A stretch of 64,000 bases of DNA, taken from Opisthocomus hoazin (taxonomy: Eukaryota; Chordata; Aves; Opisthocomiformes; Opisthocomidae). The position numbers were made by a program, and so were the translations under genes. Within the stretch, counting starts at the first letter, position 1; every line of letters starts with the position of its first letter. The DNA lies in NCBI RefSeq assembly GCF_030867145.1, contig NC_134433.1, forward strand, positions 9,933,216 to 9,997,215, given 5' to 3'. Of this stretch, positions 1 to 12,300 are shown piece by piece. Below the pieces are notes generated by a model that had not been told where the DNA came from, ran no database searches, and saw only the letters and a list, made by a program, of their open reading frames with translations.

Positions 1-3000
1 GCTAATGAATCATTAAAAAGGACAGCCATTCCCCGAAGGTGTAACTGGCACGAAGAGAGCTACAGGACTGGTCATGCTGATCTAACGTGATGTTCCCTGT
101 GAAGTACAGGCCGGTTACTAGCACACTGCTGCTCAACTTACATCGGAGAAAACACCTGCCCTGGCTTTCCCAAGAAATGACTTCCCACCCGCCACAGCCA
201 TCACCGGAACTAAAAAAAAAAAAAAACGCTCACGGTTGCAAACTGACAGCAAAAAACCTAAAAGCCAGCGTTTCCCCAGAAGTTACCTCTGACGCAAAAC
301 CACATCCTAACACTATGGAAATTCTTGCCTGCATCCTGCATTGTAATTCACAGCCAAAGCTGAGATTTCTAAGGGTTTGTTGTTTTTTTTTTCCAAGCCT
401 CTATTCAGCTGGGTTGGGAAAGGAAGATACCAGAGCACATTTGTTCAGGACAAAAATGAGGTACCTTGCCCACACATGACTGAAAACCGAGTTATGATGG
501 GAAGCATCAGCCAGCTTTGTGTGCAAGTGGCAAGACTATTTTCTGCCTCAAATACGCAACCAGTCAAGAACCCGCGCCATGTGACTAGAAATCCCCTGCG
601 CGCAGCCCGTGTCAATGCCCCACACGCAGAACCAGCCCTACACAGTGCTGACTGCGTTTTGCACCTCCTTCGTGTAAGGTCCAAGCACAATATTCCAGAA
701 CCTGTTCAAGTCCTTTCTTGATAGAGTTGGATGCTTTCACTAAAACTTTCTCATGTAAGGGCCAAACGACAGACAGAAGGGGCTTCACAAGACAGGAAGA
801 GGGGCACAGACAGATGAAGTCATTTCCCCAGGGTTAGCCCAGAACCTTTGGCAGAGCTTGTGTGGCCAGAAGACCAGGCTGCCCAATGCACGGTGAAACC
901 ATCCGCTTCCAAACGGAAATAGGCAACACCAAGCCAGGCAGCCGTGGATCACCCTCGTTAGGCACCATCGTCACTGACTGAGATCTGGGGTTTAGCCCCC
1001 CAGTTCCCAGGACCTGCAGGGCCAGAGGGGGACCTTCGAAGCACGCAAGCACAGGGTTAGCACCCCTTGTCCTACCCACAGTGCCGAGCTGTTCCCGCAG
1101 ACACAGCCCTGGAGAGCCCCCGCCATCCGGACAAGCCAGCAAGCCTCTAACTGAGCATCGGATCCAGAAGTTTCACAATCAAAATAACTTCCTGTAAGTC
1201 TTGAACTGAAGACCGCAAGACCATTGCATCCTCTCAACCCTGGTCTAAACCAGCAGTCCTTCACCACTCCCAGGCAGCTTTAAGGAAGAGCTTTTATGTT
1301 CCCATAACAAAAGCGACTTTTTTTCCGAATGAGTGAGTAGACTGAACACCTGAAGCCCAGCAACAGCACCAAAGCTGCCGCCTGCAAGCGCACCAGGCAG
1401 GCACCTTCCCCTTTCGGCAGGCTAAAGGACAGGGGGAGGTGTTCCCAGAGGAGCAGTACCGGCTCTGCCGACCAGAGCCCCCGGAGGAACAGCGTTCTTG
1501 AGAAATGGGCAAGGTGCCGGACCTTGCCGCGGTTGGGCGAGATCAGCCTGACCCCACCCAGGCTGCAAAATGCGATTCCCCAGAACTGATGCAGAAAAGG
1601 AAACTGTAAAGGTGCCTCCAAAAAACCTGCTCCTAAGCAGTGCGACAGCACCGACTGCAGAGACTGACATTCGCAAAGCAAGTCCAAAGGCTAACAGGGA
1701 TTATCACCACCTACGCGCAGCCGACTGATAGGCAAATGCAAAATTAATGCTTTCTTCTTAAGAGATCGATACTGTCTTGCTAACATTAACATGCAGAGCC
1801 CATTTTAAAAAATAGAACGCGACAGAAGCAGAGGCTGAACAACCAATTTCAGACTCTTGATGCTGGAAGACAAAATGTTGCCTTCAAAAAGTCAGACCAA
1901 ATGAAGAGCCCAAGCCACAGAACCTCAGCTGAGTTCAGTTACCCTCTAGCCCAGCCCTCATATCTGGAATAACATGTCCAAAACAGCCTGCCAGCATCAT
2001 GAATCGTCACAAAGAAAATAAACATTTACTCCAGGAACTTTTTTCCGTTTTATGAGCTGCAAATGCATCTACAACTCCACACATACATACAGCGCAGGGC
2101 AAACGCTGAAGAAGAGGTAAATTTCCACCTCTACCTTCTGCTGCCTTTGGAGACACACACAATGAATCATCTGCTGCAGATTCAAATCAAGAGAGTGTTC
2201 AAAAAGGGGCTGTTCTGGTGTTACGTTGCTCTTCCGGCTCATCTCAAAACCCAGCAGCAATGCCTCCTTTAAAGCTCTAATACAATACTGGAAATCTCAG
2301 CATCTAACAAGCCTCCCACAAGTTTGGTGACAAGAGTCCCCAGTAAGGGATCTCCTCTGATCCAAGCCTTATGTGGGAGCGTGTGTTCACACAGAGCGCC
2401 AAAACAATATGCAGATACACATCATATCTGCAGGTCGATTCTCCAATTCTGACCTCAGGACACAACAATTTCCATTCAGAACTTGTTGTAGGCATCCATG
2501 GAGTTATGTCAGGAGCAAATGTGGCCTGGCCTCGGATAAATTCTCACCTGAAGACGGAAGGGCCAAGATGCAACAAGCTAAGCTTGGCCAGACCCACGCT
2601 ACTTTGGATGCCCATGCGTTCCTGCAAGAGTTCCTGCTGCTCTCTAGCTACCCCATGGTCTGGAAAAGTATTAATGAACATGCTCACGCTTTCCCTTGGC
2701 CACTGGGCTTCTTCTCTGCAATGACTGCAGGAGGGAAGAGCAGAAAGCCTTGCAAAGCATCCTCTGCATCTGATCCAATCCTACGAATGGGTGCAGTAAG
2801 CGCACTAGGACAACTGCTTCCTTTCTCTTGCTCAAAGCATCTATTTGGCCAGAAGTACAATGTTACTGACTTAGGGTAAAATTCTTTTCACTGGAGCTAT
2901 GACAATATCCACCACCTTTTCTCAGCCTGTTGTGTAAATAAGGGACTTTTGTAATATCCTGTGCAGAAGCCGAGCATGGGAAAGCCGCCCTGACATAATG

Positions 3001-6000
3001 TAATGAGCGCTGACCACACGCTTGCTCACGTACCCAGCTTACTGACCTCAGACTGGTATGCCTTTGGTTCCAGCCCTGGATTTAAGCAGGCAGAGGGGAA
3101 AGGGCAGAGCTTACCTTTAAATAATGTAAGTTCTCACAAAAGCATTGCTAATTTGCACAGTTATATCCACCAGCAAAATTATTATGGTTGGTCTGTTCTC
3201 AAATGCCCCAGCTCAAGGAATCATGTGAATGCGAAACGTTTGGTTTCATGTAATGAAAAGTTCATTTCCAGCCTTCGTCTTAAAAACAGTATTAGAAGGG
3301 CCTTCATATAACCACCTAGTCCACCTCCCTGCCCTGAGGCACACCAGCTAAACTCCATTACTCCCAAGAGATGTTAGCCCAGCTGACCCTTAAACACCAC
3401 CACTGTGGTTCAACAGTTTGCTTAAGCCTCTGTTCGGGCATTTCATCGTACTAACCAAATACTCGGGGGGAGGGGGGAAAAAAACCAACTTAAAAGACAA
3501 GTTTCCACACGCACCTTGAAGTATTAAAATAGCAGAAAGCAAGGAAAGAGAAGTTATTTTTTTGTACAAAACATGGTTTTAAAGTCAGCTTCACGATCTC
3601 TGTGAACCCAAGCGGTGCTTTTAGAAGACGTGGGGTTGGCAGATTCACAAATCCCTCACTTCAATCCCCAAGCGCTCACTGCACTAATAAAACACAGCTT
3701 CTCACTCAGACCCGCAGGATCCCATCTACCGTTTATCCACCCAAAGTTCCCCCTGCATCCAACAGATGCACCTGCAGCACTTCAAGACCACCCACAAGAT
3801 TCAGGGGTTTTCTCTCTCCTGCTTCAAACCAGGGGCAAAGCTGCTGAAGGGCACCTCAGGATGGAGACCGAGGATTGTGAGTCTTCTGGACATGCTTCCA
3901 AGAACAAAGCCTTCTCCAGCTCACTTCTGAGCCTGCCCTTTCCCCCACGTCATGATGGAGCCCTTGGGTCCCCAGCCTTTCCACCACTGATGCTGAAGGA
4001 AACAGTCGTGCAGTGGGAACAGGAGGAACAAAAGGGGCCCAGCCTGTGTGTTAGAGAATAACCTGAATAATAAGTAACTCAAACACCATCTGCAGGATTT
4101 TATACATGAACAAAATAACACTTCCCAGAAGAGATTCTAGAAACAGAGAGCAGAGCATAGAGGGGAAGACGGTGTCCCTGAAGACCCAGCCAATTAACGT
4201 TTCAATAAAATTTGGCCTTTTTACCAGAACTCCAGTGCTTGCTTTTTACCAGAAATGTTCCTGGAGATTTATTTTCCTTTCGCTGGCTAATTAACTTGTC
4301 CAGATATTTCCTCTGCTTCTATGTGATTTTTAGGACAGACTCAAATTCAGATGTTTCTCCTCCCTTGCACCTCTGAGGTCTGTCACACTTGGCAGAAGGC
4401 AGCACAGCGTCAATCAAGCTGTGTCCTGGGAAGACCTGGATCTGAAGGAGCTGCTGGCCCCAGGGAGTTGTTTCTGCGCTGACCACACTCAGCTCAGCCC
4501 AGGCAGCTCTGCACTCCCCTGCAACTCAGCGTACCTCTTGCTAGCTGCCTCATGGAGAGCTAAAGATTATTAAAATGAATAATTATCCCTGCTTTTGAAC
4601 CCCCAGCCTCCAACAACAGAGGTATCAATTAAAAACTTAACCTTTTCATTTTATTTCATTAAATAACGGTAAATGGCTTATTCTACTGAGCCCTCCTGCA
4701 GCCTTTTATGTCTAAATGTTGCACTACAAGGCATAAATGGACTATGCATATTCACCTCTTCCAAATTAACACCTGCACATGCAGAACAAGATCACCGTTG
4801 ACAACGTTAGCACAGCCTGAATTCACGAGGGCTCTTCAGTTCTTTGCTGTATTTACCTTTATGTGATTAAGTACCTAATTACATAGTCAGTGCTAAGAGC
4901 CAGGGGACGAAATTCAGAGCTTTTATAATCAAGGGGAGTTCTGCTCAGGTCATCCACCCAGACAAGGTCTGAGCTTGACTTTACACCTCATTTCCACAAA
5001 GATTGATTTGCTAACACGGTGACAGATGGGCCGCTCGCTGTAAGAGGACACCCAGTGTTTGTCTTTACACAGTGTCTGTTTGGCTATAGGGACACGCAAA
5101 GCACAGTTTTCATGATGGTACTAACATTAGATGACTGGAAACAACAGCCCTGGGGATCGTTTTTAGGCAGGGTAAGGCGTGACACTCAACAGGAGACCAA
5201 ACACCACCATCTTTCCCGAACAAGGTGGTAACCATTTTCTCTAAGCGCGAGAACATAACTGTCTCTGTGTGCTCAGGAGCAAAGTTCAGTATCCAAGCAG
5301 CTAATAACCTCAACAGACCACGCATGGACAAGAGCCAGAGAAAGGAGAGGGTTAATAGATATACTGTACTGCCTGAAATGGATACAGAGAACCCCAGAAA
5401 ATACCACGCACCAGGTTTATTCCACTCCTCTACCCCTGGGTTACCATGTTACGATACGGTCTCGAGCGCACGGTCGGTGTTGGTACGGAGAAGCCGTCTG
5501 CCCTCGGCAGAACACCCATCTCCCCAGGCACCACCACAGCAGGGTCCTGCGGTTTGGCACTGGGTGAGTCAGAACAGAGCAAACGCGCCAACGGTTTTTG
5601 GCATGGAAACGCTTCCACTGAAAGCTGCAAGAGCGAGTTGTCGTTTTCAAGGCAACACCATTTCATGTTTAACAGGCAAATCTACTCTGAAAAGGAGCAT
5701 TGAAAACTGGCACTTTCATCCCTCCCAGACACACTCCTCAGGTATATTTAGTATTGTATTCACAGGTTCAGAAGATAAAAAGCAAATCTGTATTCTGCTG
5801 CCATGGGAGAAAATGTCTGATTCAACTTCTGTCCCCTCGTTTCCCCAAGACCAGGCATCACAATATTTTTTAAGTTAGAGACCACCCAAGCTTTTGTAAC
5901 AGAACCACATTTAAAAAAAAAAAAATCACACATTAAAAACACACGCCATCTCATACCACTCTTTCCTCTTGACTTTAAAAAAACGTAGCAAGAAACAGCT

Positions 6001-6324
6001 AGAACTGAACTTGATCCGTGTGCTCCCCCCCAGCTACTTGCTCATCCACACCTACGGGAGAAGATGAACACCCAACCCCCAAATAAACCCACTCACTTTG
6101 AGAGCCTCAGAACCAGCACCAACAAGAAAAACAGTTACTAAGGTTTGACCATCCCATTCTTCCCAAATTTGCCCTCTTTACCTTCCTGAAAAATCCTCTG
6201 GGCCTAAAATCCTAAATGCCAATAACATTTCAGACTCTTCCTAAAAACTAACAAAGGAAAACAAGTGCCACAGAAAGGTAAAGCACTGGCTCACATAACC
6301 CTCAGGACAGAGCGGGATCCTTAC
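1..6324 (-). other. DTX2 intron 4 (part); no exon recognised
   Basis: This stretch follows the donor of the exon at 6325. I searched both strands for the RING (CxxC, CGH) and Deltex C-terminal segments and found nothing. It holds one old CR1 fragment (3293-3405) and an AT-rich block at about 4560-4880. The open frames here have no recognisable protein character. Confidence 0.7.
3293..3405 (-). mobile_element. Old, diverged CR1 LINE 3' fragment
   Basis: The plus-strand text matches the reversed CR1 3' end: a CCTTCA..ACCACCTAGTCCA segment, then CTCCCTGCCCTGAGG, then AGCTGACCCTTAAACACC. Many substitutions and no surviving 8-base tail indicate an old insertion in the DTX2 intron. Confidence 0.5.
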
Positions 6325-6383
6325 CTGCCAGGGCCTGGGTCACCTTGCTGGCTTTGGGCATCCTGACCGGCAGGTTCGGGGCG
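6325..6383 (-). CDS. DTX2: DTX2 exon 4: short linker exon before the RING-encoding exons
   Basis: A 59-nt exon, too short for ordinary ORF finding. It has the acceptor TCTCTCTCCAG, the donor GGCAG/GTAAGGATCC and the peptide [20 protein letters not shown]. This matches the Deltex segment just before the RING half (MPK-SKV-QALAG). It enters with one base and leaves with one base, so it joins exon 3 directly (AG+C gives Ser) and keeps frame. The following exon, which should begin within ALAG-M, is not visible between here and position 1. Confidence 0.9.
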
Positions 6384-9300
6384 CTGGAGAGAGAAAAAAG
6401 GGGACAAGTTCAGTAGCACAGATCAATCACCAACGAAACAGAGACAACTCAGCAGTGCACTGCTCCCTCCTGAGTGCCAGGGCCCTGGATACATTAACAG
6501 GGATTAATTGCCCAGATGAACCCCACCTGGGACCCCCACCCATGACCCTTTGCCCACTGGTCCAGCAGCTACATTTAAGGAGCCCAGTCCTTGCCAGAGC
6601 TATCTATCCAGTAGGTTTACTGATCTCTAAGGTGTAGACCTCAGACCTATGTTGTAGGTAGCTGTTTCCACTCCCACCTCCTCCTGGATGGATTCTGGGT
6701 CTCACTCATTCCTTCCTCTTGCTGGGGCCTGTTGGTCAGCCCCCTGCTCTGACCTCGTGATGCATCCCCACTCTTGCTGCTTCCCCCCCACCCCGAGCCT
6801 CCCATGAGCAGCCGATCTGCCCTGAGACAGACTGCTGCGCCAGCAGGCCCACGGCTTGAGCACACAGCCAGGAACCGCTGGGATGCAGCAGGCAAAGCTC
6901 ATCTTCAACCTTCCAGGTGCCTTGGTCTCCAGCCAGAGAAAAGCTGCTCACCAGAGCGCGAGCCCCCATGCTGTATAAGAAGATGCAGCTGTACAGATCA
7001 AAGGAAGCAAGCATTATCACGCCCCGCTGCTTTCCAGATGGGGAAACTGAGGCACATAAAAGCCAAGAAAAGCACTTGAGCACACACGGCTGCAGCCCTG
7101 GGTTGAACAGAATCAAGCCTTGACTCTCCCTGCGCATCCAAGGAACTACTGCAAGGTGTGGGAACAAGGCAGGAAAGGTTGCAGGAGACTTAGAAGAGTT
7201 TGGCACCCACCTTCCTTTGGAAATCAGGAGAATCTGGACACCAAACATCCCCTTCAGGGTCCTAACCTACTTGTTTTGGCAGCGTTTCCCAGCGCTGGCA
7301 GCTGCACCGCAAGGTAGCTTGGGATGCCTGGGCAGCCCGGGTCACGCATTTAGCTGACAGCAGCAGTCAGGAAGGAAAGGGTGAGCAGCAGCATGAAAGC
7401 TGATGAGGGGGTCACTAGGGGAGAAACCAAGCTGGATCCACATGAGCAGAACATTTGAAATCCAGCACAGTGGCACAGAGAAGCCACCCACGGACTTTGT
7501 CTCATGTGGCACACATGCCTCTGGGAGATGCAGACTTGGGCACTTCAGCTGCAGTTAACACGCAGTGCGTGCAGACAACCACTTCAAAGGACTCCCCAAA
7601 ACACTCAAAATTACATCAAACCTGGCCAGCTTCTTGTGAGTTGACAGAGCAGACTAAGGTGGCCAAGTGCCCGAATGCCACCCACTATCTAGACAGGGAA
7701 CCTGCTTCTCTCCAGCTGGGATGCAAAAGCTGCCACTGTGCCCAAAACAGCGTCACAGACAGCTCTTCAGCCTTGCTAAAATCTTTGTCCACATTTCCAT
7801 GACAGTGACCAGAGCTGAAAAGATTTGTGAGTGACACACAGCTGTCTCCCACCCTCACGATAGGGACGCATCCCCACCACCCTCCTCACCTACCTGCCGC
7901 AGTCTGAAATAGGGTCTGCACGCAGGCTGAGCTCTCTGAAGAAACCCCCGGGCAGGACCCAGGGCTCGTCGCTGCGCTGACAGCCTGGCCAAGCAAGATC
8001 AGCTCCTCCAGACCCTTATAAAGCTCTCCAGGCCACAGAGGTTTCCCTTCGCCTCTTTCAAAGACCATGTTTTCCCCTCTGCTGCCCCTAGTTTTGCAAT
8101 GTCGTCAAATGACGCAACGGATTCTCGCTACAGCCCAATTCAAATCCATCGAACACAGTGGAAATCCTCCCCTCAATTTCAACGGGCTTTGAATCAGATG
8201 CCATGACTCCTCTTTATGACTTTTTTTCTTTCATGACTCGGCCTCCTCGTCACAACTCCTTCTCAGGTACTTCCCTCCTCCTTCTCTATCTCATGCCTTT
8301 GCTTCATTTCTGTTCCTGCCTATGACCCTCTTCAGATGACGGCTAGTAGCAGGGCTGCTCCCTCTCCAGCTGCAGACAAGGAGGGTATTCGAGGACCAGA
8401 TAATGACAAGAAACCCGAGAGACCTGCTCCCAGAAATCAGTGAGGTAACAGACAGCCCCTCCTTCCTTCCCCCCATCGAGCAGCAAAGAAGACAACACGG
8501 TGCCCGGGCACCCTCTCTACCCAGTCTGCGACCCTGCACGCGACTGAACTGAAGAGCTTGTGCTTCGTCGTCACACCATGAAGCGCCGCAGCCGCTTTGG
8601 TTGCTTTCACTTCCCTGTGGAAGGCAAAAATAAAATAGAGCACAAAACTGAACCTTCTGCTCTGCCACGAAAGCAGACAGGTAGTGGGGGACCCCAGGGT
8701 CATTACACCTGAGGTTGAAGAAAGTAAACCCAGAGCTGGTCTGGGAAGGGGATCACTGGTAACAATGCTTTGAGCAGATCGGCAGAGAAATTCCTCCTCC
8801 TTCTTTCCTCCACTGCAAGGCTCAAGTCCAAGTCACCCAGGAGCTACGAAGTGAGAAGAGCCCTTGAGATCTGCAGAGGGAAATGGATAAGCAATTGATT
8901 CAAGTTTTGGAAGCTGCAAGTGTGCTGCAGAGAAATTCCCATCCATCAGCCAGCAAATAGCTGCTGCTCAGCTGCACTCCTGGTGTCAAGGCAAAGTGTG
9001 TCAGCTCGGACTGCTGGGAAGCTTTAAGGCAACTGATGTGATGATGGAGGAACCAAATATTTCTCATTTCACATGGGCTAAACACCCGCACATTCAGTTA
9101 GCAGCACTTCAGCCGACAACATGGTAGGGTGTGCTGACCCATCCGCGCGACACCGTGTGAGCGTACCGGCAGGGCGGCCACGCACTGTGATTTCTTTCAC
9201 ATCTGCAGAAAGCCCAGACGTAAGGCTGATGAAATCAAGGGAAATCCACGCTGCTTTGAGGTACCTCTGCCTAGGCAGATTTGCAGCCACAGCACGTGGG

Positions 9301-12300
9301 AGGAAGTGTTGCCATGCCAAAAAAGGTGAAGAAATGCTACTCAGAGCCTACCCTGGGTCTGAAATGGGGTTTTTTGGAGGAGGAAGGGGAAGAGGTAACA
9401 AGGAAAGGTATCGCTGTTGTAATGTAGCACAGGCCTTGCCTTGACTCTGAGAGCGGGCTCACCAGCAGCACAAACAGATGTATTCAGTCCACCAGCTCAG
9501 ACTCAAGCTACTCCAGTATCGCCATACCAGCGCTGGCTTCCTGGGAGAGAGCCGGAGCCTGGCCAGGGTGAGGTCCTGGAGTTTTGTCCTGCCATTCGCT
9601 GCAGCTCCTGCTCTCCCGACGCTCCATGCACCGGAGGTGACCGAGTGCAACAGGGATCACCAGGTTGTGAAGAAAGGGATGCAAAATAAGACCCTGTTCT
9701 CTAAGATTCAGCAAGGAGATCCTGTAAGATGTGCCATTGTTTTTTGCTGTAAGTAGAGCATGGTAATCTGCTATAGGAGGTAGATGGGACTGACCGAAAT
9801 TTCAGCATGACAAAACCACTCACTTCAGAATTTCGAGACACTGCAACGCTGGTGAGACAGCAAAGCACAAGACTGGAGAGGAAGTGTGGCGTCCACGGCT
9901 GCTGCCATTTCAAAGACTGGGCAGTCAGGTTTGAGCGGAACATCACCTAAGGCACACGTACATAATATCCCAAACGAGCAGAAGTGGGGAAGTCTGTAGC
10001 ACTCACCGTCTCTACCTGACATTTCTTCCTTCCTCGCTCCCTGCTCACCAGTCAGCAACCCATATATTCCATATCATGGCATTGCTGTAGCCCTCTGGAC
10101 AAGTGCCAGCACTTCTCCTCCCAGATCAGGGCTGCATCCAGCCCTGCCTCACACTAACACCAAGTGCTACCGCAACACCCAAAGGTCCAACCCGCTTCCC
10201 AGGGCTAACCGAGCGTACGACGATACTAATGACCACACAGCAGTTTCTCCCCACCTTTCTTCTCAAGAAGATGCCAAAACCCAGACCGAATCCCTCTAAC
10301 AGAGGACCTTTAGGTGCACAGCACGCAGCCATGTGGATCTGTGGTTCGTTCCTTGCACCAAGCAGAGGAGGTTCCCCTGCTCCCACTCGGGAAGAACGCC
10401 CAGCAGCAGAATCATACTGGGGCGAGTCACAACGGGCCCAGCGGAACCAGCACCACGCAGAGCCCCACCTCGCCACCCAGGAGCTCATGGGTGCTCTTAT
10501 GGACAGAGCAGCCGAAAGATGCAAAGGAGGAGGGAGAAGGGGAAAGGCCCTGCCCAGGCTCTGGTACCTCAGTTACACCTCCTGAGCCTACAAAGCGCTG
10601 AGCACCGGTCATTCCCCATGGGACACTTGGGGGCACAGCACCAAACCCTCCATAGGAACATCACGATGCCGTATCCTTCCCCAGTCCCCAAGATCCCCAT
10701 TTCCCTCGCTTTTAAACAAAATCCTCCCCGCCGAGCCACCTGCCTTATCTGTAGGCCCAACCTAGAATGGCACCCAAAGCCGCATAAGCTCTGCGGGGTC
10801 AGCAGAGCTAGAGCAGGGATTTGCTTGGCTGGGGCGCTAATTAATATATCCCTGAGAAGATTTCTTCCTGCAGCTTTACTTGCTCATATGACAAGCAGGG
10901 CACTCCTCACTGTGTTCCAGAAGCGCCCTTCTCTGTAATTAGCCAGCACAGTGCAGGGAGCAGGGCAGCTCTTGCTCCAGGGACGGATGCTTTCCCGCAC
11001 AGGGTGGGAAGGACGGTGCCCGGAGGTGGCTGCGAGCCTGGGGAGCCGACCCTGCCTCACAGATCCGGTGCTGACAGAAGAACCTGGCCCTGGCACGCTC
11101 CATCTGCAGATTTCAGCGTCTGCGAGAGGCCAGATTCATTAACTGCGTTTAACACACAGGAGGAAACTAATGCACCAAGAAGCAAAATAACTTGCCCACA
11201 TGCATTAAATACATTAGCAGCAGAGCCAAGGATATTAGCAACTATTTAAGCCTTGGCACTCCTCCCTGGGTTTTCCAGGGACTTTGACCTTCTTGAGAGC
11301 ATGGGGAAATTAAACCTCTGTTTTGAAGTGCCTGAGCTCCACCCTCTCTCACATCGGCATCCGCCTTCCAGCCCCACAGCAGGCAGGAAATATATTTAAC
11401 CACCGCCAATGCCACAACAGCTCAGGCATGCTGTGTTACTGCCAGCCTGTACTGGGGGGTACTCCTGTCTGCGTATTAGAAATAACTGTCACAGCCACAC
11501 AGGGAGTTAGGCAGCTTTCCAGGACGAACTACACCTCTTTCTCAGCCCTGCAGGAGAGATGTTTTCTTCAGTACTGCCATTTTTAGCTGCATTTCCTAAA
11601 GAAACTGGGTGTACACAACTGCACTGTCTTTCAGTCTCTCCCTAATAGCTTTTGAGCCCTTCTGCCAGTTGCAGATCAGCTCCCACAGGCCAGAGCTGGG
11701 TCATCCCTGCAAGCTTTGTGAAGATAAGCAGTTTTGTAATAGCAAATAATCTGTCAGGGCTGCTTTGGAGCCAAAGGCTGCAGGGTGAACACAACACAAT
11801 CTTTATTAGACACCAGAGGATCCACCGTGGCCTGCCGCTCCCTTTTCTTTGCTCTCTGAACACAGGCCAGCACAGGAACTGCACATCACAGCTAAGAGGA
11901 ATGAGCAAGGTTGCACACTGGATGCAGACAGAAACCCTTGGCAGGATAATTAGCGCAGGATGATTAACACCTCATCTTCACTGCATCAAGTGCCACACTA
12001 CTCGGTGATGCAGCAGGAGACAGCGCAGCGACTGCGAGGGCAGGGGAACTAACCACCACGCCACACCAAGCCCAGACACGGGAGAAGACGGGGAACTTAG
12101 GGGATAAAATAACCTAGGAATGTTCTGGGCTTAGGAATTAAATGAAACACATTGTTAGAGTTTGCTACTCAGGTTTCCCCTAATTCACAAAAATTAGCGT
12201 ATTTTCTGCTGGAACATGGGTTTCACGAGCCTGAGACTGTAACCCCAGCCAGGAGCAATTGCATCCACCCAGTGGCATTTCCGACTCAGACCCAGCACGG

